This document shows positions 14,873 to 21,503 of a DNA stretch of 26,115 nucleotides, in pieces (position 1 is the stretch's first letter; the number at the start of each line of letters is the position of its first letter). The notes under the pieces are model-generated. The model did no database searches. It was not told the DNA's origin and worked only from the letters and a program-made list of their open reading frames with translations. Position numbers and translations under genes: made by a program. The stretch is taken from IMG/VR virus record IMGVR_UViG_3300025280_000141, positions 1-26,115 of that record, one strand, 5' to 3'. This stretch comes from a virus.

Positions 14873-17643
14873 TGACAATCAATGTTGCGGGACATTTATA
14901 CAACGATGCTGGGACTGCCATCAGTGGAGCCAGCGTTAAGCTCCTTGAGACGGGCACGACCACACAGGAAGGGTCTACGGTTACTACTGGTAGTGGTGGG
15001 GAGTGGGCTTTTACTGAGGCTGATCAGGACCGCTATGACGTAGAGATAACGAGTGGGTCATCGGTACGGCGCATCCGCTGGGATGACCAGATATCCCTCA
15101 AGGAACTGGATGCCCGCAACAACACGGGGGCTACTACCCCTGCTGCTACATTCAGCAACATTACTAATGCTGTAGCTAACCAAGTAGCTGTATTTAGTGG
15201 TGCTAATTCAACCAAAGCAGACAATGACGAGATATACCTGTCCTACAAACTAGCTGATTCTGCTGGCAACCTCGATGAGTTTGCCCGGATGACAGTGGTT
15301 GCAACAGACGTGACATCTGGCTCTGAAGATGGGCAGATAGAGTTTGATGTCATTAAGGCAGGGACACTTACCAAGGTCTGGACAATCACTTCCAGCACTG
15401 GTGCGGCCATGTCCTTCGACATGAACGTGGATGCCCTGACCATAGGGTCTGGAGCTGACACGGATGTCAGCCTTACCTTTGATGCCAATAGTGCTGATGG
15501 GGTCATCACATGGATGGAAGACGAGGACTACTTCAAGTTCTCTGATGACATCCTGATGAACAGCACTGAGCGTATCAACTTCTATGACACGGCTATCTAC
15601 ATCTACTCCTCTGCGGATGGGCAGTTAGATCTGGTAGCTGATACCGAGGTGCAGATAGCAGCCACTACGATAGATATCAATGGAGCTGTTGCCCTCAATG
15701 GGGCAATAACAGGGGCAACGGACATCACCTTATCAGGTGAACTAGATGCGGCAACCCTAGATATATCAGGCAATGCCGATATAGACGGGACTACGAATCT
15801 GGATGCCGTGGACATAGATGGAAACGTACAGCTAGACGGTACATTGACTGTGGGGGTGGATGACACAGGGCTGGACGTGAAGTTCTTTGGGGCTACGGCG
15901 GGGAGTTTTATGTTGTGGGATGAGTCCGATGATGCTTTAGAACTAACGGACTCAAGCCCAATTAAAATCGGCGATGGTGGGGATATGACTATCTACCACG
16001 ATGGGAGCCACTCATACATCACCAATGCCACAGGAGCATTAAAGTTAGCTACTGAGACAAGTGGTATCGCTGTCACAATAGGACACGCCACATCTGAGGT
16101 CACCATTGCAGACAACCTTACGGTAACAGGAACGCTTACACTTGGATCTGGTGCAGAATTGGCCGAGGCAGAGTTGGAGCTGCTTGACGGCATCACCGCT
16201 GGTACAGCGATTGCTTCTAAGGTAGTTACTACGGATGCAAACATAGATACGTCAGGACAAAGAAACCTTACGATCACTGGTGAGTTAGATGCAGCAACAC
16301 TAGACATCTCAGGCAACTCAGACTTTGATGGCACTCTTGATGTAGCAGGCAACACTGTTATATCCGCAGGCACATTCACGGTTGGCTCAGATGGTAGCGG
16401 ACAGGATGTCATCTTCTACTCAGGGACATCAGGGGACAACCTCACTTGGGATTCCTCAGAAGAAGTTCTCCAGATAACAGGCACTAACGGGGCTACCGCC
16501 CTTGATGTTCTTGATGGTGATGTGCGGATTGTAGACAAGCTCTATTTCTTTGACCGTGGCGGTGAGTATATATCTAGCGATGGTGGTACGCTGACGATTA
16601 AGGGCGCGTCAACGATTGTGGACTCGACAGGCGGGAATTTTTATGTGAGGGCTGCTGGCGGTGGGCTGATTCTCCAATCGGCAGAGAATATATTCTTTGA
16701 TGCGAGTCAATATTTTACTTGGCGTGACCAAGATAATAGCGATAATGAGATACTAAAACTTAACAGTGCAACTGCGACTGTCGCACTTGAATTTCAGCAG
16801 GCATCCACCATCAGCACCAGTACGGGCATCCTATCTCTGGATGCTGGCTCTACATCCATTCGCCTAAATGAAGCGGGTGCTGATATTGATGTCTTTATAG
16901 AGTCTGCGAACAATAACAAAGTGTTCCACACCAACGCAGGCACAGACACCGTGGGCATTGGAGGGACGGGCGTAACCGAGTCCATGCTGGCTATCGTCGC
17001 TGGTGCTGTTGGGCATAATCTATATACGCAGTACGGCGTAGCCATCAATGTTTTCGCAGATACTTTCAACGATACTGGGAGTGCTGCGACAGATGCAATT
17101 ATACCCACGGTGTCCATTGCTCCATTAACCTATACAGGCACAAATGCCAACACCTACACAAACGCAGTCAGTCTATATATCCAAGGCCCACCTGTTGCAA
17201 GCACGAACATTACAATCACCAATGCTTACGCCCTCTGGGTAGATGCTGGGGTGAGTAGGCTTGATGGGGCTATTTCATTAGGCACTGACCACGGTGATGA
17301 TGGGCAGCAACTAACATCGGGCGGGGATGACGCAGCCTGTGATTGGACTGCTGCCAGTTCTCTGCGAGAGCATAAAAATATTGGAAGTGAGGCTGATGCA
17401 GGCCAAGCACTTCAGGCAATGCTGGACGCAACTCCATACCACTTCAGATACAAAGAGAAGCACGGCACGGGTGACTCAAGGACAGAGTATATCGGCGTGA
17501 TGGCTGATGATGCACCGTGGGCAATGCACTACAAGGGAACGATTGTCAATCCAGTTAATACTCTTGGGTATACTGTGCTAGCGGTACAAGCATTGAACGA
17601 TAAAATTGAGAGGTTAGAGTCCTTACTCGCAAAGGAGGCATAA
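14872..17643 (+). CDS. Tail fibre with C-terminal self-cleaving S74 chaperone domain
   Basis: This 923-residue adhesin binds the host. The N-terminus (about residues 1-75) looks like a carboxypeptidase-regulatory/SpaA-like beta domain that probably attaches to the tail. A long beta-rich shaft follows, with repeated motifs: GELDAATLDISGN occurs at residues 289-301 and 470-482, and a second related pair ([VG]G.D..G.DV.F) lies downstream of each. The last 95 residues match the S74 intramolecular chaperone: SSLREHKN, then a YIGVMADDAP segment, then LGYTVLAVQALNDKIERLE. Ser830 and Lys835 have the spacing of the catalytic dyad, so cleavage near 829/830 is predicted to release the chaperone after trimer folding. 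A strong ribosome site (AGGAGG) precedes it. Confidence 0.85.
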   Translation: MTINVAGHLYNDAGTAISGASVKLLETGTTTQEGSTVTTGSGGEWAFTEADQDRYDVEITSGSSVRRIRWDDQISLKELDARNNTGATTPAATFSNITNAVANQVAVFSGANSTKADNDEIYLSYKLADSAGNLDEFARMTVVATDVTSGSEDGQIEFDVIKAGTLTKVWTITSSTGAAMSFDMNVDALTIGSGADTDVSLTFDANSADGVITWMEDEDYFKFSDDILMNSTERINFYDTAIYIYSSADGQLDLVADTEVQIAATTIDINGAVALNGAITGATDITLSGELDAATLDISGNADIDGTTNLDAVDIDGNVQLDGTLTVGVDDTGLDVKFFGATAGSFMLWDESDDALELTDSSPIKIGDGGDMTIYHDGSHSYITNATGALKLATETSGIAVTIGHATSEVTIADNLTVTGTLTLGSGAELAEAELELLDGITAGTAIASKVVTTDANIDTSGQRNLTITGELDAATLDISGNSDFDGTLDVAGNTVISAGTFTVGSDGSGQDVIFYSGTSGDNLTWDSSEEVLQITGTNGATALDVLDGDVRIVDKLYFFDRGGEYISSDGGTLTIKGASTIVDSTGGNFYVRAAGGGLILQSAENIFFDASQYFTWRDQDNSDNEILKLNSATATVALEFQQASTISTSTGILSLDAGSTSIRLNEAGADIDVFIESANNNKVFHTNAGTDTVGIGGTGVTESMLAIVAGAVGHNLYTQYGVAINVFADTFNDTGSAATDAIIPTVSIAPLTYTGTNANTYTNAVSLYIQGPPVASTNITITNAYALWVDAGVSRLDGAISLGTDHGDDGQQLTSGGDDAACDWTAASSLREHKNIGSEADAGQALQAMLDATPYHFRYKEKHGTGDSRTEYIGVMADDAPWAMHYKGTIVNPVNTLGYTVLAVQALNDKIERLESLLAKEA

Positions 17644-17852
17644 TGCCATTAAGTGATTCGGAGAAGGTAACGCTGGTAACAGATGCGCTCAAAGACCACA
17701 TTCCTTATGAAGGGGCTGGAAGCGATACTAGGGACTTGGCAGCTTTGAAAGCGGCATTTCTCAAAAGGCACTTAGACGCTCTCGTGATCTCATACCAGAG
17801 GGCACAGGCCAATGCAACAATGGAAGTCATCGCCACTGAGACGGTGACCTGA
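17643..17852 (+). CDS. Small helical protein of unknown function
   Basis: This 69-residue protein starts with an ATG that overlaps the fibre stop by one base and has AAAGGAGG just upstream, so it is well supported. It is mostly helical (SEKVTLVTDALKDHIPY; DLAALKAAFLKRHLDALVI) and has no membrane segment. It might act with the fibre (small fibre chaperones often follow fibre genes) or belong to the lysis/accessory set that follows. The family is not recognised. Confidence 0.6.
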   Translation: MPLSDSEKVTLVTDALKDHIPYEGAGSDTRDLAALKAAFLKRHLDALVISYQRAQANATMEVIATETVT

Positions 17853-17867
17853 TATAGGTGGTGAACC

Positions 17868-18038
17868 ATGTTTGCTATGATGAGGATATGGCTGACCAAC
17901 AGGCCCTTGTTCCGGGCACTCTGTGCGTTGGCACAGGCCACGGAGGCTATACCGGGACGAGTGCCACCCGTGGCTAGGCAGAAGATCAACCATATATACT
18001 GGGCTAAGTATGATTCAGAAGGTGCGTGGCAACGGTGA
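17868..18038 (+). CDS. Small basic amphipathic protein (56 aa)
   Basis: This is a short open frame with an ATG at 17868 and a modest purine-rich site (AGGTGGTG) upstream. The product begins MFAMMRIWLTNRPLFRALCA, an amphipathic or weakly hydrophobic helix. It continues through a Pro-containing turn to a basic C-terminus (YWAKYDSEGAWQR). Its stop codon overlaps the GTG start of a holin-like gene (GTGA, four bases), which supports real translation of both. It may act in membranes with its neighbour, but the function is unknown. Confidence 0.5.
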   Translation: MFAMMRIWLTNRPLFRALCALAQATEAIPGRVPPVARQKINHIYWAKYDSEGAWQR

Positions 18039-18187
18039 TAGGCAAGGTCAGGCCCCAGATATTTTTAGCAATACTGGTGCTGGGTATTCTTGCAGGGGTT
18101 GGGGCTTGGCAGCAACAGCCTGAGATAGCCACCGGTACCATCGGTGGTATAATCGCGCTCGGCATGAAGGTATTAGAAGCGGAGTAG
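18035..18187 (+). CDS. Small holin-like membrane protein (50 aa)
   Basis: This GTG-start gene overlaps the preceding stop by four bases. The 50-residue product has a basic N-terminus (VIGKVRPQ), one clear membrane span (about residues 9-25, FLAILVLGILAGVGAW) and a second short Gly/Ile-rich hydrophobic stretch (about 33-44, ATGTIGGIIALGM), and it ends VLEAE. This size and layout are typical of phage holins, which form membrane holes that let the lysin reach the cell wall. No endolysin is seen next to it, so the lysis role is an inference from topology and position. Confidence 0.5.
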   Translation: MIGKVRPQIFLAILVLGILAGVGAWQQQPEIATGTIGGIIALGMKVLEAE

Positions 18188-18191
18188 GCTC

Positions 18192-19190
18192 ATGTGGATA
18201 GCAGAATTATTTATTAATTTTTTAATTGCCCTTGAGTTTGGGTGGTGGAGCTTTCTCCGCTCACCCGGCCACACATATCGCCGCACAATATTCTACCGTG
18301 ATTGGGTGTTGGCGAAGGTGGAGTATCTGCAATCTGAGAGTGCCAAGTGGCGAGCCTTATTTACCACGCTGAAGCTACCATACAGTGCGCTAAGGATGAT
18401 GGGCCTATCACCGAATATGGCGGTGTCTATGCTTGTGGCAGGGAGTGCAGTTGGTGGTGGAGCGATAGCAGCAGAAATGATGGAACCGCCATCATTTAGC
18501 AAGGGTGATGCTGGCATATATGACGCTCCGTTAGACACTCCCGTATTCGTAGCCGAGAGTTTCAACACCCTTAGAGTAGACCTTGGGTCTACGGCTGTGG
18601 GGAATATAACCATCAAGGACACCACGCTTGGCACGGCGTTCACGGGGTCGTCTTTGCCGTCGGGCGAAACGTCTCCCATAATCATCGGGGGCAAAGCAGC
18701 AGTGGTTGACCCTGCGTTCTCCGAGACTTTTCTTGAGACATCATATCTGTTGGTGGATAGGTGGCGGTGCGAGTCGCTCCTGATTACCAACTCAGAGGCG
18801 AACAAGCTGATAGTCACTGGCATGGTTTCAGACGGGCAGAGCCTTAGCCCTGTTCCAGCAGCTATCCGCATGCGGGCGGTGAATGGGGGAGTCAGGGCTG
18901 CTGACATGGAAGGCCATTCTAACTACTTTGACCAATTGCGCATACAGGCGACGAGCAGTGGGGTCAATGGCAAGGTCGATGTCTTAACCCTTTCCAATTT
19001 GTACAGCCGCGGAGGCTCGTGCCTGATAGACAGAGTTCTTGCGAATGTGATAGAAATCAGGTTAGGCGAGATAGGAGGGGATTCAGATTTAGCCACCAAG
19101 GCATTCCAGATCGCCGATACCGTTTCCTATACCACATTTGAGGCCGTTGGCAATGTTGAGGTAGCGATGGCAGTACCTGCCATCCAGTGA
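18192..19190 (+). CDS. Unknown protein with membrane-like N-terminus and beta-rich C-terminal part
   Basis: This 332-residue protein has a ribosome site (GGAGTAGG). The first 15 residues are hydrophobic (ELFINFLIALEFGWW), followed by a basic amphipathic region. A second hydrophobic stretch runs to about residue 95 (MAVSMLVAGSAVGGGAIAAE). The remainder is beta-rich, with about 220 residues of extended segments (FNTLRVDLGSTAVGNITIKD and similar). It may be a membrane-anchored or particle-surface protein. No lysozyme, amidase or peptidase motif is visible, so I do not call it an endolysin. It is not recognised as a known family. The first codons fall in an AT-rich patch (18205-18228). Confidence 0.55.
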   Translation: MWIAELFINFLIALEFGWWSFLRSPGHTYRRTIFYRDWVLAKVEYLQSESAKWRALFTTLKLPYSALRMMGLSPNMAVSMLVAGSAVGGGAIAAEMMEPPSFSKGDAGIYDAPLDTPVFVAESFNTLRVDLGSTAVGNITIKDTTLGTAFTGSSLPSGETSPIIIGGKAAVVDPAFSETFLETSYLLVDRWRCESLLITNSEANKLIVTGMVSDGQSLSPVPAAIRMRAVNGGVRAADMEGHSNYFDQLRIQATSSGVNGKVDVLTLSNLYSRGGSCLIDRVLANVIEIRLGEIGGDSDLATKAFQIADTVSYTTFEAVGNVEVAMAVPAIQ

Positions 19191-19195
19191 TAACC

Positions 19196-19399
19196 ATGTG
19201 GCCATTCAAGCGTAACAGGTGGAAGCCCCCGAACAGCCCCCTAACATCCTTCGCCTTTGAGAACCAAGGAACTTGGGAGATGTGGCAGGGGCTGATGGAT
19301 GTCCGAGAGAGGGTGGGCCGCATAGAGGGAGGGCTAATGTTGCTGATCCCACTGGTGTTGGCGATTCTGGGACTATTGATTGCGGAAGGTGTGAGGTAA
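19196..19399 (+). CDS. XhlA-like small membrane protein
   Basis: The product is about 67 residues (MWPFKRNRW...). A GTG at 19187 that overlaps the previous stop would give 70. A short helix with the pattern VRERVGRIEGG (about residues 38-48) precedes one strong C-terminal membrane span (LMLLIPLVLAILGLLI) and a short basic end. This is the layout of XhlA/haemolysin-type small phage proteins that sit in the host membrane and help lysis. It follows the 332-residue gene and is near the holin-like gene, supporting a late membrane cassette. No ribosome site is obvious, so coupling to the upstream stop is likely. Confidence 0.5.
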   Translation: MWPFKRNRWKPPNSPLTSFAFENQGTWEMWQGLMDVRERVGRIEGGLMLLIPLVLAILGLLIAEGVR

Positions 19400-19402
19400 A
19401 CT

Positions 19403-19486
19403 ATGGATTGGGTTGTCATAATGGCCCTGAGGTGCCTTAAAACGCCATGCAGGCATGGTGACAACCCTGCTAGAAATGAGGAATAG
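19403..19486 (+). CDS. Possible tiny ORF (27 aa)
   Basis: The short frame between two genes would encode a 27-residue, Cys-containing peptide (MDWVVIMALRCLK start). It begins 3 bases after the preceding stop and ends 2 bases before the next start. However, it has no convincing ribosome site and the peptide resembles nothing known. A CCATGC/GCATGG inverted repeat lies inside it. It may be only the leader region of the next gene. Confidence 0.2.
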   Translation: MDWVVIMALRCLKTPCRHGDNPARNEE

Positions 19487-19488
19487 GC

Positions 19489-19746
19489 ATGAGGCATTAC
19501 ATGGACTCGGATGTGAGACATGCTATGGAGGTCATAGAAACAGCCAGCACGGGGATCAGACTGGAGGTGGCGTGTTTGCTCATGCGCCAGTCGGCTATGG
19601 ATTCGTCAGTGGGAGTTGTTGGCAGGGGGTTCCTAAGAGAATCAGTAAGTGGACTACAGGCGGTACTCGACTGGATCTCTGTCGGTGACCGTGAGGCACT
19701 AGTGCCCAACGTAACAAGCGAGGAAATGGAAACGGAGGCATTATGA
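19489..19746 (+). CDS. Unknown small protein (85 aa)
   Basis: This 85-residue protein starts at an ATG with a GAGGAATAGG ribosome site. It appears helical, with an acidic C-terminus (ALVPNVTSEEMETEAL) and a central segment GLQAVLDWIS. No membrane span or known motif is seen. Its last codons overlap the next ATG by four bases, so the two are co-expressed. The function is unknown. Confidence 0.55.
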   Translation: MRHYMDSDVRHAMEVIETASTGIRLEVACLLMRQSAMDSSVGVVGRGFLRESVSGLQAVLDWISVGDREALVPNVTSEEMETEAL

Positions 19747-19973
19747 ATTGGATACTAAGGTTTCTACCAAAGGATACACAGCAGCTCCTTGTATTGGGTC
19801 AGAGGATCATCGCATCTCTGGATACACCGGAGGAGCGCAGGGCTGCTGTGCAGTACGGCATACATATGCTGTCTGTTGGATCTGATGGTGGGTCGCGCTG
19901 TACAGTGAGTGAGTGGGCAAGGTTCGGCTCGATGCTCGGGGTCTTAAAAGGACCTGCCCAGAAACCCAAGTAG
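19743..19973 (+). CDS. Unknown small protein (76 aa), last gene of the + strand block
   Basis: This protein of 76 residues overlaps the previous gene by four bases (ATGA). It starts MNWILRFLPKDTQQLLVLGQ and is mostly helical, with a Ser/Gly turn in the middle and a basic tail ending QKPK. No domain is recognised. It ends the rightward block; the next structures are hairpins and then leftward genes. Confidence 0.55.
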   Translation: MNWILRFLPKDTQQLLVLGQRIIASLDTPEERRAAVQYGIHMLSVGSDGGSRCTVSEWARFGSMLGVLKGPAQKPK

Positions 19974-20064
19974 GTGTCTCAGGGGCAGGGTAAGGGACAC
20001 AAGAGAAAAAAATAAATATAGAAACTGGTTCTCCTGCGTATAGATCGTTCTCCCTGCCCCACAT

Positions 20065-20105
20065 TACTTTACTACCCCCCTTAAAGGGGGGTAGTTAGTA
20101 AAGTA
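20065..20105. terminator. Strong hairpin, likely bidirectional terminator
   Basis: A nine-pair C/G-rich stem (20072-20080 with 20086-20094, loop TTAAA) is extended by seven more pairs (20065-20071 with 20099-20105) after a four-base bulge. It is symmetric in both directions and lies where the two gene blocks converge. A long T run is missing on both sides, so intrinsic termination would be of the U-poor type. The structure is clear and the termination role is inferred. Confidence 0.55.
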
Positions 20106-20185
20106 CCGGGAGAGTCAGCCCCTCTTACAACGTATCGTGGTTAGCTCCTCCGTGTACGTCACGGCCAATCTTTTCCGGGATCAGA

Positions 20186-20211
20186 CCCCACTACCGGGGC
20201 TTGGTGTGGGG
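20186..20211. other. Small hairpin in the convergent region
   Basis: Nine pairs with one bulged base form between 20186-20195 and 20203-20211, with a GGGGCTT loop. No T run follows on either strand. It may support termination or be chance in a GC-rich stretch. Confidence 0.3.
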
Positions 20212-20307
20212 GAAAGAGGAAGGATTTGGCACCTTATCCCTGAGCTGTTTCACCGTGACTCTCCCGATGTAGACTATTATACACTATCCTATCTCCGCCA
20301 CGTCTAT

Positions 20308-20324
20308 ATTATCCTAATTCCTCC
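20308..20324 (-). repeat. Orphan copy of the - strand initiation block
   Basis: On the - strand this reads GGAGGAATTAGGATAAT, the same block found directly before the starts at 20479 and 20771. Here the expected ATG is ATA, followed at once by a TAG, so no gene begins. It may be the remnant of a lost gene start or an element with its own function. Confidence 0.55.
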
Positions 20325-20479
20325 TATCTCCTTCTGCTATAGTTTCCTCGTTTTGCTTCTTTAAGTTGGCCTCTCCATTCGTAACGACATTTAGGACACA
20401 TAAACCATCCTGATGTTGTGTTACGCCTCAAGGGTTTCGGTTGCTCTATTTGGCACAAACTACATCTATGTTGTACCAT
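20324..20479 (-). CDS. Small zinc-ribbon-like protein (51 aa)
   Basis: The ATG at 20479 is chosen because it directly follows a strong initiation block (GGAGGCATTAGGATA); a longer reading to 20530 has no such site. The 51-residue product has CSLC (C6, C9) and CPKC (C28, C31), the two Cys pairs of a zinc ribbon, with an aromatic YEW after the second pair. A basic C-terminal tail (RGNYSRRR) follows. It probably binds nucleic acid or a protein partner. As the last gene of the leftward block it may be an accessory regulator. The zinc call is by motif; specificity is unknown. Confidence 0.6.
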   Translation of the reverse strand: MVQHRCSLCQIEQPKPLRRNTTSGWFMCPKCRYEWRGQLKEAKRGNYSRRR

Positions 20480-20496
20480 TATCCTAATGCCTCCAC
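20477..20496 (-). repeat. Initiation-block copy before the zinc-ribbon gene
   Basis: The 20-base block (GTGGAGG[A/C]ATTAGGATAATG on the - strand) includes the Shine-Dalgarno core GGAGG and the ATG of the zinc-ribbon gene. It matches the copy at 20769-20788 at 19 of 20 positions. Here it is non-coding. Confidence 0.7.
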
Positions 20497-20513
20497 TTCT
20501 AGGATTGTTCTTC

Positions 20514-20771
20514 TCATCGGGACGAACCATACGCTTCTCTCAGCATTGCTAGTTCTGTTGTGCCCAAGGCTACTTTCCCATCATAGGTTCCGTTGTTATA
20601 TCCACCGCGGAAACTTTCCACTTCTAGCGTGGCAGAGCCATCATGGTGAACATCTAGCCCGCGTGGTCTACACGAATATGATCGGCCTCTGTTTGTTTTG
20701 ATATAGATGGTTAGTCCCAATAGTGTTGTATGAAACGGAGTACCGAAATTGCTATAGTCCAGTATTGCCAT
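20514..20771 (-). CDS. Unknown small protein (85 aa)
   Basis: This 85-residue protein has its ATG inside the strong initiation block and shares one base with the stop of the RusA gene (TAATG). It seems beta-rich (TTLLGLTIYIKTNRGRSY; GSATLEVESF) and ends in a short helix (TTELAMLREAYG). No Cys pairs, membrane span or known motif is seen. Position after the resolvase suggests an accessory recombination or regulatory role, which is inference. Confidence 0.6.
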   Translation of the reverse strand: MAILDYSNFGTPFHTTLLGLTIYIKTNRGRSYSCRPRGLDVHHDGSATLEVESFRGGYNNGTYDGKVALGTTELAMLREAYGSSR

Positions 20772-20788
20772 TATCCTAATTCCTCCAC
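20769..20788 (-). repeat. Initiation-block copy overlapping the RusA 3' end
   Basis: The same 20-base block as at 20477-20496. Here it encodes the last codons of RusA (VEELG, stop) and at the same time carries the ribosome site and ATG of the 85-residue gene. Confidence 0.7.
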
Positions 20789-21127
20789 ATTTATGATCGT
20801 GTTATCTCGTATCCCTCGCTCGTATTGGAGCGTGTAACTGACGTGCAGTGCGTCATCATCCAACAGCAACCCAACGGCTACGAGGCCGTCGAGGTAACCC
20901 TTCATGCTTGACAGCAAATTATCAAGATCACGCTTCCTCTTGTCCTTGGCTATCCATGTAATGGTTATATGTGCCGTATCATAGGGACGGGCTGGTTTGC
21001 CCTGTGCCATGACCAAGGCAGCGGCCTCCTGTTTAGCTGCCGCCTTGGCCTTATATAGAGCCATGTAGTGTAGTCTCTTGTTGGGAGACAGGTCAGGATC
21101 AGGGAGGTGTCCCAGTTCAATTTTCAT
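20771..21127 (-). CDS. rusA: RusA-family Holliday-junction resolvase
   Basis: This enzyme cuts four-way DNA junctions, resolving recombination or replication intermediates before packaging. The 118-residue length is close to the usual 120. The family core is visible: KRDLDN (D67, D69, N70), K76 in the following helix, YLDGL (D80), and LLLDDDAL (D90, D91). These are the acidic metal-binding and basic residues of RusA. I chose the ATG at 21127, which has GGAGG 11 bases upstream and overlaps the previous gene by 11 bases; a longer frame to 21217 adds residues with no homology. It lies in a recombination cluster with a RecB-like nuclease, an SSB-like protein and a RecA-fold ATPase. Confidence 0.85.
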   Translation of the reverse strand: MKIELGHLPDPDLSPNKRLHYMALYKAKAAAKQEAAALVMAQGKPARPYDTAHITITWIAKDKRKRDLDNLLSSMKGYLDGLVAVGLLLDDDALHVSYTLQYERGIRDNTIINVEELG

Positions 21128-21503
21128 GCCCAGTGAATACCTCCAGCAATGTCTTGGGCTGGTCTGGTGCAAACGCCTTGGGTAGCCGTGGCTTCTGTGG
21201 GTTGCGAGGCAGCCCAAGGGATGTACGAAGCTGACGCACCCTCTCCCGGCTGATACCCAGCATAGTAGCTATGGCTGTATCAGGCTCACCGGCAGCGTGC
21301 GCCTCTCGCACGATATCTGTGTGGTTGTTATGCCACAGGGGCTGCCACTCGGCGATGTCCTGCATGATCAGGTACAGCCTGTTGTGTCGCTTGAAGGAGC
21401 GCAGGGACCCGGTGCGTATCCTGCTGGTTAAAGTCTCTTGGTTGACACCAGACTCCTCTGCTGCCTCGGTCAGGGTTAATAAATTTATTTTATTTTTTTC
21501 CAT
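21117..21503 (-). CDS. Two-HTH DNA-binding protein
   Basis: This 128-residue protein starts at the ATG at 21503, with AGGAGAGG upstream; a longer frame to 21521 is less likely. It has two helix-turn-helix-like parts. Residues about 10-40 (TLTEAAEESGVNQETLTSRI) resemble an excisionase/MerR-like HTH, and about 66-95 (VREAHAAGEPDTAIATMLGI then SRERVRQLRTSLG) resemble a sigma-region-4 or resolvase-type HTH. The C-terminus is Pro/Lys-rich. It probably binds DNA in regulation or recombination. It overlaps both neighbours (14 and 11 bases), so it is co-translated with the TubC-like gene and RusA. Its first codons are very AT-rich. Confidence 0.65.
   Translation of the reverse strand: MEKNKINLLTLTEAAEESGVNQETLTSRIRTGSLRSFKRHNRLYLIMQDIAEWQPLWHNNHTDIVREAHAAGEPDTAIATMLGISRERVRQLRTSLGLPRNPQKPRLPKAFAPDQPKTLLEVFTGHEN

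Larger units (their letters stand above)
19974..20323. other. Convergent intergenic region with hairpins and no convincing gene
   Basis: Rightward genes end at 19973 and leftward genes end at 20324. This roughly 350-base stretch holds a 9-base inverted repeat (19982-19990 with 20052-20060), a strong hairpin (20065-20105), a weaker hairpin (20186-20211) and an AT-rich patch (20005-20020). It also has a TATAAT-like box on the - strand (20276-20281). Small open frames on either strand lack support. I read it as the termination and buffer zone between the two modules. Confidence 0.6.

Noticed and set aside
15603-16412. Ser/Val-rich open frames on the - strand inside the fibre gene
   Set aside because: They mirror the repeated beta-rich coding sequence of the fibre, have no ribosome sites, and would be the only leftward genes in the + strand block.
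20137-20364. A 75-residue + strand frame in the convergent region
   Set aside because: It runs into the zinc-ribbon gene on the other strand, has no good ribosome site and no recognisable features. The hydrophobic end is the reverse reading of the AG-rich initiation block.
20771-21217. A longer RusA start at 21217
   Set aside because: The extra 30 residues overlap the HTH gene deeply and do not resemble RusA, while the ATG at 21127 gives the normal family length and has a GGAGG site.
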